Position numbers and translations under genes: made by a program. DNA of 64,000 bases from the NCBI GenBank assembly GCA_035236585.1, contig CP141127.1, positions 52,140,001 through 52,204,000 on the forward strand. Reading direction: 5' to 3'. The DNA comes from Warburgia ugandensis. Lineage: Eukaryota; Streptophyta; Magnoliopsida; Canellales; Canellaceae. Each line of letters opens with the position of its first letter. The first letter of the stretch is position 1. This document shows positions 48,630 through 62,370 of the stretch, one piece after another. The notes under the pieces were generated by a model. It made no database searches, had not been told where the DNA came from, and was given only the letters and a program-made list of their open reading frames with translations.

Positions 48630-50924
48630 CCAAAGTAATTTCAAGATCCAACGATTCAATAAACAGACAAGGACAAATCAAGATTTATTTGGTGTGTTAT
48701 GGCATACGGCGAGGATTTATTTATTTTGGCATCAATTCTGAGCAAATCAGGCAGGAGGGTATCGTGGCAGATTCGGCTTTATGTCATTTTAATTTCACCC
48801 GATTGGATTTTCTGTTAATGCTTTGGAAAATCAAGTTCTAGAGAAAATGCCTCCATATCTGCATCATGGAGGTCTCACATGAAAAATCCGAACCGTCGAA
48901 TAGATTCAAAAGGGTTCAGAACCCTTAGATATGAAATAACATCAAATTTCGCGGAGATATGATGGCCCAATTTGAAGCAGAAATGCAGGATGGTGATTTT
49001 ACAGTATGGTCTAGATCGTCTCACCATTTACAGGTCACCACCTCATTTCCACTGGTGGTAATAGGGCGGGATGACCGGTTCCGCCGGCTTTGTCCTGTTT
49101 TAACAGCCAGATCAAATTTGGACCGTCGAACGACTGCGGACTTCTAACTTGAGTCCGGACTCATCTGAGCCCCAAATCACGACTGGAAAGAAGCTACGAA
49201 AAGCTTATGATGTCTAATTGCATATGAAATAATAGAATTTAGGAAATATTGCAAGAAACTTTTGTTTAAAGAAAATAAGACTCTTACTTCCATGATCTCG
49301 AAGACCTCAGACCTTAAGGATCTGATCTATTTACGTTATAATGACAAGGATATGTGAAATTGAGGGTTTAATATGACACATCTATGATAAAAGAAGAAAT
49401 CAACCCTTTGTGGTAGAAGTAACCTAAAATTTGTAAAGGAACTTTCCCGATCAGTAAGATCAAGCATGATCAAATACTATGGATGAGTTGGATGGAGTTA
49501 ATAGTGATGGGATCTAGTATGATCTCATCATTCCACAAAGGATCCTCCAATGGCATGAAAAGTCTAAACATTGCATTTTGCAACCTCCCAGGACTCGAAG
49601 TGATTTAACTTTGGGCCTAGGCACTCGCACGGACATGTTTGGTTTTAAAATTTGGCCCTGGGACTTCCACTTTTAAAGCGCACAGAAATTGTGCCAGGGA
49701 TCATTGAAAGGCTCAAAATTCCTAGACGTTGTGCCTGGAAACTTCCCGTGACTCGAAGCGATTTGACATGTTGCTTCGGGACTACCAAGGAACGTATGTT
49801 TTGATGCTTTACCACGGGACTTGTCAGGGCTTAACGTGCAAAGACATTGTGCCAAGGATCAACCAACGGCTTGAAAAGTCTGAACGTTGTGCTTGAGAAC
49901 ATCCCAGTACTCAAACATATTTGACTTTATGCCTTGGGACATCCAAGGAAATGTAATGCTTTGGCATCATACCTTGCGATTCTAACAACTTAAAGTGATC
50001 AGACATTGTGCCAAGAGTCATACAAAGGCTTTTAAAATTTAGAATGATGTGTCTGGAAGCTTCTCATACTCCATGTGATTTGGGCTTGAGCCCGGGGACT
50101 TTTAAGGACATGCATTATTTTGGCATTGTGTTAGAACCCCAATTTTCTCAAATTGATTTGAGAAAATCAATGAGAGATTGAAATTTCAAAAGATCGGGCT
50201 GGAACATTAGCTTAAAAGCAAATATCATTTCATAGAGATTAAATCGTAGGCAGATTCCACATGAAAGATCGAATCAAACGACCCTGATTTCTTCAAATTC
50301 TGAGTTTGAACAAAAAAATCTCAATTTTCTACACAAAAGGGTAAAACAGTCATTTTCATCCATAACCAAGATTTAAGATTTGAATGTTTGGAATTTACTC
50401 AAAAAATAGAAAGGTACTCGAAAAATCGATTCCGGCACCATTGAGTCCACTAGAATCCGAGTTTGGATAAATAATATCCATTTTTCTCCATTTTTATGAG
50501 TAAAAGGGCCAAATGCTTTTTTCACATGAAAGTGGGGCCCAGAAAGTGGGGCAATTTTCTGGAAGAAAGAATAATTGATCGATGCACTAGTGGATTGCAA
50601 TGGAGGTGGAAACTTGGCCCATAAATAAAATAATAAAAAGAAAGAAGCATATTTTTATGAAAAACTAATTTAAAAATAAAAAACTTGCCTACAAATAAAT
50701 CTGAAATTTTTACAAAATTTTTGCAACTTCAGCACGAAATCCCCTACTCTCCCCTGGAAAATTAGAGCAAAACTCCTCCCCCATGTCCCCTAATCTCTCT
50801 GTTTTTCCCACTTTCTCTCTCCTCTCTAAAATAGTACCAAGAGCCGTAAGTTCAATTAGCCACTCCATTCCAGATCAAATTTCACAAATCCCACCGTCCA
50901 TATTGTTCTAAATTCCCTGGAACC
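48630..50924 (-). repeat. Satellite monomer R16 (complete)
   Basis: 2295 bp. Private or rare changes are TACAGTATGGTC near 49002, CGCCGGCTTTG near 49081 and CACTCGCACGG near 49623. It carries ACTAATTTAAAAATA near 50663 and the shortened CTCTCTCCTCTCTAAAATAG microsatellite, both also in R11 and R15. Confidence 0.96.
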
Positions 50925-53199
50925 CCAAAGTAATTTCAAGATCCAACGATTCAATCAACGAAAAAATACAAATCAAGATTTATTTGGTGTGTTGTGGCAT
51001 ACGGCGAGGATTTATTTATTTTGGCATCAATTCTGAGCAAATCAGGCAGGGGGTATCGTGCGTTTATGTCATTTTAATTTCACCCGATTGGATTTTCTGT
51101 TAATGCTTTGGAAAATCAAGTTCTAGAGAAAATGCCTCCATATCTGCATCATGGAGGTCTCACATGAAAAATCCGAACCGTCGAATAGATTCAAAAGGGT
51201 TCGGGGGGGTTAGATATGAAATAACATCAAATTTCGCGGAGATATGATGACCCAATTTGAAGCATAAATGCAGGATGGTGATTTTACAGTCTGGTCTAGA
51301 TCGTCTCACCATTTACAGGTCACCACCTCATTTCCACTGGTGGTAATAGGGCGGGATGACCGGTTTTGTCCTGTTTTAACAGCCAGATCAAATTTGGACC
51401 GTCGAACGACTGCGGACTTCTAACTTGAGTCCGGACTCATCTGAGCCCCAAATCACGACTGGAAAGAAGCTACGAAAAGCTTATGATGTCTAATTGCATA
51501 TGAAATAATAGAATTTAGGAAATATTGCAAGAAACTTTTGTTTAAAGAAAATAAGACTCTTACTTCCATGATCTCGAAGACCTCAGACCTTAAGGATCTG
51601 ATCTATTTACGTTATAATGACAAGGATATGTGAAATTGAGGGTTTAATATGACACATCTATGATAAAAGAAGAAATCAACCCTTTGTGGTAGAAGTAACC
51701 TAAAATTTGTAAAGGAACTTTCTCGATCAGTAAGATCAAGCATGATCAAATACTATGGATGAGTTGGATGGAGTTAATAGTGATGGGATCTAGTATGATC
51801 TCATCATTCCACAAAGGATCCTCCAATGGCATGAAAAGTCTAAACATTGCATTTTGCAACCTCCCAGGACTCGAAGTGATTTAACTTTGGGCCTAGGCAC
51901 TCGCTCGGACATGTTTGGTTTTAAAATTTGGCCCTGGGACTTCCACTTTTAAAGCGCTCAGAAATTGTGCCAGGGATCATTGAAAGGCTCAAAATTCCTA
52001 GACGTTGTGCCTGGAAACTTCCCGTGACTCGAAGCGATTTGACATGTTGCTTCGGGACTACCAAGGAACGTATGTTTTGATGCTTTACCACGGAACTTGT
52101 CAGGGCTTAACGTGCAAAGACATTGTGCCAAGGATCAACCAACGGCTTGAAAAGTCTGAACGTTGTGCTTGAGAACATCCCAGTACTCAAACATATTTGA
52201 CTTTATGCCTTGGGACATCCAAGGAAATGTAATGCTTTGGCATCATACCTTGCGATTCTAACAACTTAAAGTGATCAGACATTGTGCCAAGAGTCATACA
52301 AAGGCTTTTAAAATTTAGAATGATGTGTCTGGAAGCTTCTCAGACTCCATGTGATTTGGGCTTGAGCCCGGGGACTTTTAAGGACATGCATTATTTTGGC
52401 ATTGTGTTAGAACCCCAATTTTCTCAAATTGATTTGAGAAAATCAATGAGAGATTGAAATTTCAAAAGATCAGGCTGGAACATTAGCTTAAAAGCAAATA
52501 TCATTTCATAGAGATTAAATCGTAGGCAGATTCCACATGAAAGATCGAATCAAACGACCCTGATTTCTTCAAATTCTGAGTTTGAACAAAAAAATCTCAA
52601 TTTTCTACACAAAAGGGTAAAACAGTCATTTTCATCCATAACCAAGATTTAAGATTTGAATGTTTGGAATTTACTCAAAAAATAGAAAGGTACTCGAAAA
52701 ATCGATTCCGGCACCATTGAGTCCACTAGAATCCGAGTTTGGATAAATAATATCCATTTTTCTCCATTTTTATGAGTAAAAGGGCCAAATGCTTTTTTCA
52801 CATGAAAGTGGGGCCCAGAAAGTGGGGCAATTTTCTGGAAGAAAGAATAATTGATCGATGCACTAGTGGATTGCAATGGAGGTGGAAACTTGGCCCATAA
52901 ATAAAATAATAAAAAGAAAGAAGCATATTTTTATGAAAAATTAATTTAAAATTAAAAACTTGCCTACAAATAAATCTGAAATTTTTACAAAATTTTTGCA
53001 ACTTCAGCACGAAATCCCCTACTCTCCCCTGGAAAATTAGAGCAAAACTCCTCCCCCATGTCCCCTAATCTCTCTGTTTTTCCCACTTTCTCTCCTCTCT
53101 CAAAAATAGTACCAAGAGCCCGAAGTTCAATTAGCCACTCCATTCCGTATCAAATTTCACAAATCCCACCGTCCATATTGTTCTAAATTCCCTGGAACC
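50925..53199 (-). repeat. Satellite monomer R17 (complete, several deletions)
   Basis: 2275 bp. It lacks about 12 bp near 51058 (ATCGTGCGTTTATG) and carries the 9-bp CCGG-flanked deletion near 51361. Near 51200 it reads GGTTCGGGGGGGTTAG, destroying the 17-bp inverted repeat. AATCAACGAAAAAATACA near 50953 is private. TTTCTCGATCAGTAAG near 51719 mixes left- and right-arm states. Confidence 0.95.
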
Positions 53200-55493
53200 C
53201 CAAATTAATTTCAAGATCCAACACTTCAATAAACAAAAAAGGACAAATCAAGATTTATTTGGTGTGTTATGGCATACGGCGAGGATTTATTTATTTTGGC
53301 ATCAATTCTGAGCAAATCAGGCAGGAGGGTATCGTCCACCATTCACTTTATGTCATTTTAATTTCACCCGATTGGATTTTCTGTTAATGCTTTGGAAAAT
53401 CAAGTTCTAGAGAAAATGCCTCCATATCTGCATCATGGAGGTCTCACATGAAAAATCCGAACCGTCGAATAGATTCAAAAGGGTTCAGAACCCTTAGATA
53501 TGAAATAACATCAAATTTCGCGGAGATATGATGACCCAATTTGAAGCAGAAATGCAGGATGGTGATTTTACAGTCTGGTCTAGATCGTCTCACCATTTAC
53601 AGGTCACCACCTCATTTCCACTGGTGGTAATAGGGCGGGATGACCGGTTCCGCCGGTTTTGTCCTGTTCTAACAGCCAGATCAAATTTGGACCGTCGAAC
53701 GACTGCGGACTTCTAACTTGAGTCCGGACTCATCTGAGCCCCAAATCACGACTGGAAAGAAGCTACGAAAAGCTTATGATGTCTAATTGCATATGAAATA
53801 ATAGAATTTAGGAAATATTGCAAGAAACTTTTGTTTAAAGAAAATAAGACTCTTACTTCCATGATCTCGAAGACCTCAGACCTTAAGGATCTGATCTATT
53901 TACGTTATAATGACAAGGATATGTGAAATTGAGGGTTTAATATGACACATCTATGATAAAAGAAGAAATCAACCCTTTGTGGTAGAAGTAACCTAAAATT
54001 TGTAAAGGAACTTTCCCGATCAGTAAGATCAAGCATGATCAAATACTATGGATGAGTTGGATGGAGTTAATAGTGATGGGATCTAGTATGATCTCATCAT
54101 TCCACAAAGGATCCTCCAATGGCATGAAAAGTCTAAACATTGCATTTTGCAACCTCCCAGGACTCGAAGTGATTTAACTTTGGGCCTAGGCACTCGCTCG
54201 GACATGTTTGGTTTTAAAATTTGGCCCTGGGACTTCCACTTTTAAAGCGCTCAGAAATTGTGCCAGGGATCATTGAAAGGCTCAAAATTCCTAGACGTTG
54301 TGCCTGGAAACTTCCCGTGACTCGAACCGATTTGACATGTTGCTTCGGGACTACCAAGGAACGTATGTTTTGATGCTTTACCACGGTACTTGTCAGGGCT
54401 TAACGTGCAAAGACATTGTGCCAAGGATCAACCAACGGCTTGAAAAGTCTGAACGTTGTGCTTGAGAACATCCCAGTACTCAAACATATTTGACTTTATG
54501 CCTTGGGACATCCAAGGAAATGTAATGCTTTGGCATCATACCTTGCGATTCTAACAACTTAAAGTGATCAGACATTGTGCCAAGAGTCATACAAAGGCTT
54601 TTAAAATTTAGAATGATGTGTCTGGAAGCTTCTCAGACTCCATGTGATTTGGGCTTGAGCCGGGGACTTTTAAGGACATGCATTATTTTGGCATTGTGTT
54701 AGAACCCCAATTTTCTCAAATTGATTTGAGAAAATCAATGAGAGATTGAAATTTCAAAAGATCGGGCTGGAACATTAGCTTAAAAGCAAATATCATTTCA
54801 TAGAGATTAAATCGTAGGCAGATTCCACATGAAAGATCGAATCAAACGACCCTGATTTCTTCAAATTCTGAGTTTGAACAAAAAAATCTCAATTTTCTAC
54901 ACAAAAGGGTAAAACACTATTTTCATCCATAACCAAGATTTAAGATTTGAATGTTTGGAATTTACTCAGAAAATAGAAAGGTACTCGAAAAATCGATTCC
55001 GGCACCATTGAGTCCACTAGAATCCGAGTTTGGATAAATAATATCCATTTTTCTCCATTTTTATGAGTAAAAGGGCCAAATGCTTTTTTCACATGAAAGT
55101 GGGGCCCCGAAAGTGGGGCAATTTCTTGGAAGAAAGAATAATTGATCGATGCACTAGTGGATTGCAATGGAGGTGGAAACTTGGCCCATAAATAAAATAA
55201 TAAAAAGAAAGAAGCATATTTTTATGAAAAACTAATTTAAAAATAAAAAACTTGCCTACAAATAAATCTGAAATTTTTACAAAATTTTTGCAACTTCAGC
55301 ACGAAATCCCCTACTCTCCCCTGGAAAATTAGCGCAAAACTCCTCCCCCATGTCCCCTAATCTCTCTTGTTTTCCCACTTTCTCTCTCCTCTCTCTAAAA
55401 TAGTACCAAGAGCCGTAAGTTCAATTAGCCACTCCATTCCAGATCAAATTTCACAAATCCCACCGTCCATATTGTTCTAAATTCCCTGGAACC
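53200..55493 (-). repeat. Satellite monomer R18 (complete)
   Basis: 2294 bp. Changes include CCAACACTTCAATAAAC near 53218, ATCGTCCACCATTCAC near 53332, GAGCCGGGGAC near 54657 and AAAACACTATTTTC near 54911 (the last also in R15). CTCTCTTGTTTTCCC near 55364 is the L1/L2 form. It carries ACTAATTTAAAAATA near 55230. Confidence 0.95.
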
Positions 55494-57790
55494 CCAAAGT
55501 AATTTCAAGATCCAACGATTCAACAAACAGAAAAGGACAAATCAAGATTTATTTGGTGTGTTATGGCATACGGCGAGGATTTATTTATTTTGGCATCAAT
55601 TCTGAGCAAATCAGGCAGGAGGTTATCGTGTGTGATTCGGCTTTATGTCATTTTAATTTCACCCGATTGGATTTTCTGTTAATGCTTTGGAAAATCAAGT
55701 TCTAGAGAAAATGCCTCCATATCTGCATCATGGAGGTCTCACATGAAAAATCCGAACCGTCGAATAGATTCAAAAGGGATCGTAACCCTTAGATATGAAA
55801 TACTATCAAATTTCGTGTAGATATGATGGCCCAATTTGAAGCAGAAATGCAGGATGGTGATTTTACAGTCTGGTCTAGATCGTCTCACCATTTACAGGTC
55901 ACCACCTCATTTCCACTGGTGGTAATAGGGCGGGATGACCGGTTCCGCCGACTTTTGTCCTGTTCTAACAGCCAGATCAAATTTGGACCGTCGAACGATT
56001 GCGGACTTCTAACTTGAGTCCGGACTCATCTGAGCCCCAAATCACGACTGGAAAGAAGCTACGAAAAGCTTATGATGTCTAATTGCATATGAAATAATAG
56101 AATTTAGGAAATATTGCAAGAAACTTTTGTTTAAAGAAAATAAGACTCTTACTTCCATGATCACGAAGACCTCAGACCTTAAGGATCTGATCTATTTACG
56201 TTATAATGACAAGGATATGTGAAATTGAGGGTTTAATATGACACATCTATGATAAAAGAAGAAATCAACCCTTTGTGGTAGAAGTAACCTAAAATTTGTA
56301 AAGGAACTTTCCCGATCAATAAGATCAAGCATGATCAAATACTATGGATGAGTTGGATGGAGTTAATAATGATGGGATCTAGTATGATCTCATCATTCCA
56401 CAAAGGATCCTCCAATGGCATGAAAAGTCTAAACATTGCATTTTGCAACCTCCCAGGACTCGAAGTGATTTAACTTTGGGCCTAGGCACTCGCCTGACAT
56501 GTTTGGTTTTAAAATTTGGCCCTGGGACTTCCACTTTTAAAGCGCTCATAAATTGTGCCAGGGATCATTGAAAGGCTCAAAATTCCTAGACGTTGTGCCT
56601 GGAAACTTCCAGTGACTCGAAGCGATTTGACATGTTGCTTCAGGACTACCAAGGAACGTATGTTTTGATGCTTTACCACGGGACTTGTCAGGGCTTAACG
56701 TGCAAAGACATTGTGCCAAGGATCAACCAACGGCTTGAAAAGTCTGAACGTTGTGCTTGAGAACATCCCAGTACTCAAACATATTTGACTTTATGCCTTG
56801 GGACATCCAAGGAAATGTAATGCTTTGGCATCATACCTTGCGATTCTAACAACTTAAAGTGATCAGACATTGTGCCAAGAGTCATACAAAGGCTTTTAAA
56901 ATTTAGAATGATGTGTCTGGAAGCTTCTCAGACTCCATGTGATTTGGGCTTGAGCCTGGGGACTTTTAAGGACATGCATTATTTTGGCATTGTGTTAGAA
57001 CCCCAATTTTCTCAAATTGATTTGAGAAAATCAATGAGAGATTGAAATTTCAAAAGATCGGGCTGGAACATTAGCTTAAAAGCAAATATCATTTCATAGA
57101 GATTAAATCGTAGGCAGATTCCACATGAAAGATCGAATCAAACGACCCTGATTTCTTCAAATTCTGAGTTTGAACAAAAAAATCTCAATTTTCTACACAA
57201 AAGGGTAAAACAGTCATTTTCATCCATAACCAAGATTTAAGATTTGAATGTTTGGAATTTACTCAAAAAATAGAAAGGTACTCGAAAAATCGATTCCGGC
57301 ACCATTGAGTCCACTAGAATCCGAGTTTGGATAAATAATATCCATTTTTCTCCATTTTTATGAGTAAAAGGGCCAAATGCTTTTTTCACATGAAAGTGGG
57401 GCCCAGAAAGTGGGGCAATTTTCTGGAAGAAAGAATAATTGATCGATGCACTAGTGGATTGCAATGGAGGTGGAAACTTGGCCCATAAATAAAATAATAA
57501 AAAGAAAGAAGCATATTTTTATGAAAAATTAATTTAAAATTAAAAAACTTGCCTACAAATAAATCTGAAATTTTTACAAAATTTTTGCAACTTCAGCACG
57601 AAATCCCCTACTCTCCCCTGGAAAATTAGAGCAAAACTCCTCCCCCATGTCCCCTAATCTCTCTGTTTTTCCCACTTTCTCTCTCCTCTCTCTAAAATAG
57701 TACCAAGAGCCGTAAGTTCAATTAGCCACTCCATTCCAGATCAAATTTCACAAATCCCACCGTCCATATTGTTCTAAATTCCATAGAACC
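55494..57790 (-). repeat. Satellite monomer R19 (complete)
   Basis: 2297 bp. Changes cluster at 55620-55960: GGTTATCGTGTGTGATTCGG, AAGGGATCGTAACCC, TACTATCAAATTTCGTGTAG and CGCCGACTTTTGTCC. The last of these changes the end of the recurrent 62-codon frame. The copy ends in CCATAGAACC. Confidence 0.96.
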
Positions 57791-60082
57791 CCAAAGTAAT
57801 TTCAAGATCCAACGATTCAATAAACAGAAAAGGACAAATCAAGATTTATTTGGTGTGTTATGGCATACGGCGAGGATTTATTTATTTTGGCATCAATTCT
57901 GAGCAAATCAGGCAGGAGGGTATCGTGCGGGTTTCAGTTTATGTCATTTTAATTTCACCCGATTGGATTTTCTGTTAATGCTTTGGAAAATCAAGTTCTA
58001 GAGAAAATGCCTCCATATCTGCATCATGGAGGTCTCACATGAAAAATCCGAACCGTCGAATAGATTCAAAAGGGCTCAAAACCCTTAGATATGAAATAAC
58101 ATTAAAATTTCCTAGAGATATGATGGCCCAATTTGAAGCGAAAATGCAGGATGGCTATTTTACGGTCCGACCTGGATCGTCTCACCATTTACAGGTCACC
58201 ACCTCATTTCCACTGGTGGTAATAGGGCGGGATGACCGGTTCCGCCGGTTTTGTCCTGTTCTAACAGCCAGATCAAATTTGGACCGTCGAACGATTGCGG
58301 ACTTCTAACTTGAGTCCGGACTCATCTGAGCCCCAAATCACGACTGGAAAGAAGCTACGAAAAGCTTATGATGTCTAATTGCATATGAAATAATAGAATT
58401 TAGGAAATATTGCAAGAAACTTTTGTTTAAAGAAAATAAGACTCTTACTTCCATGATCTCGAAGACCTCAGACCTTAAGGATCTGATCTATTTACGTTAT
58501 AATGACAAGGATATGTGAAATTGAGGGTTTAATATGACACATCTATGATAAAAGAAGAAATCAACCCTTTGTGGTAGAAGTAACCTAAAATTTGTAAAGG
58601 AACTTTCCCGATCAGTAAGATCAAGCATGATCAAATACTATGGATGAGTTGGATGGAGTTAATAGTGATGGGATCTAGTATGATCTCATCATTCCACAAA
58701 GGATCCTCCAATGGCATGAAAAGTCTAAACATTGCATTTTGCAACCTCCCAGGACTCGAAGTGATTTAACTTTGGGCCTAGGCACTCGCCCGGACATGTT
58801 TGGTTTTAAAATTTGGCCCAGGGACTTCCACTTTTAAAGCGCCCAGAAATTGTGCCAGGGATCATTGAAAGGCTCAAAATTCCTAGACGTTGTGCCTGGA
58901 AACTTCCCGTGACTCGAAGCGATTTGACATGTTGCTTCGGGACTACCAAGGAACGTATGTTTTGATGCTTTACCAAGGACTTGTCAGGGCTTAACGTGCA
59001 AAGACATTGTGCCAAGGATCAACCAACGGCTTGAAAAGTCTGAACGTTGTGCTTGAGAACATCCCAGTACTCAAACATATTTGACTTTATGCCTTGGGAC
59101 ATCCAAGGAAATGTAATGCTTCGGCATCATACCTTGCGATTCTAACAACTTAAAGTGATCAGACATTGTGCCAAGAGTCATACAAAGGCTTTTAAAATTT
59201 AGAATGATGTGTCTGGAAGCTTCTCAGACTCCATGTGATTTGGGCTTGAGCCCGGGGACTTTTAAGGACATGCATTATTTTGGCATTGTGTTAGAACCCC
59301 AATTTTCTCAAATTGATTTGAGAAAATCAATGAGAGATTGAAATTTCAAAAGATCGCCTGGAACATTAGCTTAAAAGCAAATATCATTTCATAGAGATTA
59401 AATCGTAGGCAGATTCCACATGAAAGATCGAATCAAACGACCCTGATTTCTTCAAATTCTGAGTTTGAACAAAAAAATCTCAATTTTCTACACAAAAGGG
59501 TAAAACAGTCATTTTCATCCATAACCAAGATTTAAGATTTGAATGTTTGGAATTTACTCAAAAACTAGAAAGGTACTCGAAAAATCGATTCCGGCACCAT
59601 TGAGTCCACTAGAATCCGAGTTTGGATAAATAATATCCATTTTTCTCCATTTTTATGAGTAAAAGGGCCAAATGCTTTTTTCACATGAAAGTGGGGCCCA
59701 GAAAGTGGGGCAATTTTCTAGAAGAAAGAATAATTGATCGATGCACTAGTGGATTGCAATGGAGGTGGAAACTTGGCCCATAAATAAAATAATAAAAAGA
59801 AAGAAGCATATTTTTATGAAAAATTAATTTAAAATTAAAAACTTGCCTACAAATAAATCTGAAATTTTTACAAAATTTTTGCAACTTCAGCACGAAATCC
59901 CCTACTCTCCCCTCGAAAATTAGAGCAAAACTCCTCCCCCCTGTCCCCTAATCTCTCTGTTTTTCCCACTTTCTCTCTCCTCTCTAAAATAGTACCAAGA
60001 GCCGTAAGTTCAATTAGCCACTCCATTCCAGATCAAATTTCACAAATCCCACCGTCCATATTGTTCTAAATTCCCTGGAACC
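57791..60082 (-). repeat. Satellite monomer R20 (complete)
   Basis: 2292 bp. The segment 57920-58180 is altered (GTGCGGGTTTCAG, AACATTAAAATTTCCTAGAG, TTACGGTCCGACCTGG), which opens the short frame upstream to 89 codons. Other private sites are TTTACCAAGGAC near 58970, AGATCGCCTGG near 59352 and AAAAACTAGAAAGG near 59559. Confidence 0.96.
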
Positions 60083-62370
60083 CCAAAGTAATTTCAAGAT
60101 CCAACGATTCAATAAACAGAAAAGGACAAATCAAGATTTATTTGGTGTGTTATGGCATACGGCGAGGATTTATTTATTTTGGCATCAATTCTGAGCAAAT
60201 CAGGCAGGAGGGTATCGTGCAGTTTATGTCATTTTAATTTCACCCGATTGGATTTTCTGTTAATGCTTTGGAAAATCAAGTTCTAGAGAAAATGCCTCCA
60301 TATCTGCATCATGGAGGTCTCACATGAAAAATCCGAACCGTCGAATAGATTCAAAAGGGTTCAAAACCCTTAGATATGAAATAACATCAAATTTCGTGGA
60401 GATATGATGGCCCAATTTGAAGCAGAAATGCAGGATGGTGATTTTACAGTCTGGTCTAGATCGTCTCACCATTTACAGGTCACCACCTCATTTCCACTGG
60501 TGGTAATAGGGCCGGATGACCGGTTCCGCCGGCTTTGTCGTGTTCTAACAGCCAGATCAAATTTGGACCGTCGAACGACTGCGGACTTCTAACTTGAGTC
60601 CGGACTCATCTGAGCCCCAAATCACGACTGGAAAGAAGCTACGAAAAGCTTATGATGTCTAATTGCATATGAAATAATAGAATTTAGGAAATATTGCAAG
60701 AAACTTTTGTTTAAAGAAAATAAGACTCTTACTTCCATGATCTCGAAGACCTCAGACCTTAAGGATCTGATCTATTTACGTTATAATGACAAGGATATGT
60801 GAAATTGAGGGTTTAATATGACACATCTATGATAAAAGAAGAAATCAACCCTTTGTGGTAGAAGTAACCTAAAATTTGTAAAGGAACTTTCCCGATCAGT
60901 AAGATCAAGCATGATCAAATACTATGGATGAGTTGGATGGAGTTAATAGTGATGGGATCTAGTATGATCTCATCATTCCACAAAGGATCCTCCAATGGCA
61001 TGAAAAGTCTAAACATTGCATTTTGCAACCTCCCAGGACTCGAAGTGATTTAACTTTGGGCCTAGGCACTCGCTCCGACATGTTTGGTTTTAAAATTTGG
61101 CCCTGGGACTTCCACTTTTAAAGCGCTCAGAAATTGTGCCAGGGATCATTGAAGGGCTCAAAATTCCTAGACGTTGTGCCTGGAAACTTCCCGTGACTCG
61201 AAGCGATTTGACATGTTGCTTCAGGACTACCAAGGAACGTATGTTTTGATGCTTTACCACGGATCTTGTCAGGGCTTAACGTGCAAAGACATTGTGCCAA
61301 GGATCAACCAACGGCTTGAAAAGTCTGAACGTTGTGCTTGAGAACATCCCAGTACTCAAACATATTTGACTTTATGCCTTGGGACATCCAAGGAAATGTA
61401 ATGCTTTGGCATCATACCTTGCGATTCTAACAACTTAAAGTGATCAGACATTGTGCCAAGAGTCATACAAAGGCTTTTAAAATTTAGAATGATGTGTCTG
61501 GAAGCTTCTCAGACTCCATGTGATTTGGGCTTGAGCCCGGGGACTTTTAAGGACATGCATTATTTTGGCATTGTGTTAGAACCCCAATTTTCTCAAATTG
61601 ATTTGAGAAAATCAATGAGAGATTGAAATTTCAAAAGATCGGGCTGGAACATTAGCTTAAAAGCAAATATCATTTCATAGAGATTAAATCGTAGGCAGAT
61701 TCCACATGAAAGATCGAATCAAACGACCCTGATTTCTTCAAATTCTGAGTTTGAACAAAAAAATCTCAATTTTCTACACAAAAGGGTAAAACAGGCATTT
61801 TCATCCATAACCAAGATTTAAGATTTGAATGTTTGGAATTTACTCAAAAATAGAAAGGTACTCGAAAAATCGATTCCGGCACCATTGAGTCCACTAGAAT
61901 CCGAGTTTGGATAAATAATATCCATTTTTCTCCATTTTTATGAGTAAAAGGGCCAAATGCTTTTTTCACATGAAAGTGGGGCCCGGAAAGTGGGGCAATT
62001 TTCTGGAAGAAAGAATAATTGATCGATGCACTAGTGGATTGCAATGGAGGTGGAAACTTGGCCCATAAATAAAATAATAAAAAGAAAGAAGCATATTTTT
62101 ATGAAAAATTAATTTAAAATTAAAAAACTTGCCTACAAATAAATCTGAAATTTTTACAAAATTTTTGCAACTTCAGCACGAAATCCCCTACTCTCCCCTC
62201 GGAAATTAGAGCAAAACTCCTCCCCCATGTCCCCTAATCTCTCTGTTTTTCCCACTTTCTCTCTCCTCTCTCTAAAATAGTACCAAGAGCCGTAAGTTCA
62301 ATTAGCCACTCCATTCCAGATCAAATTTCACAAATCCCACCGTCCATATTGTTCTAAATTCCCTGGAACC
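60083..62370 (-). repeat. Satellite monomer R21 (complete)
   Basis: 2288 bp. A 7-bp deletion near 60219 (ATCGTGCAGTTTATG) lies between two CAG words and is consistent with slippage. Other changes are AGGGCCGGATG near 60508, GGCTTTGTCGTG near 60531 and CCACGGATCTTG near 61258. Confidence 0.96.
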
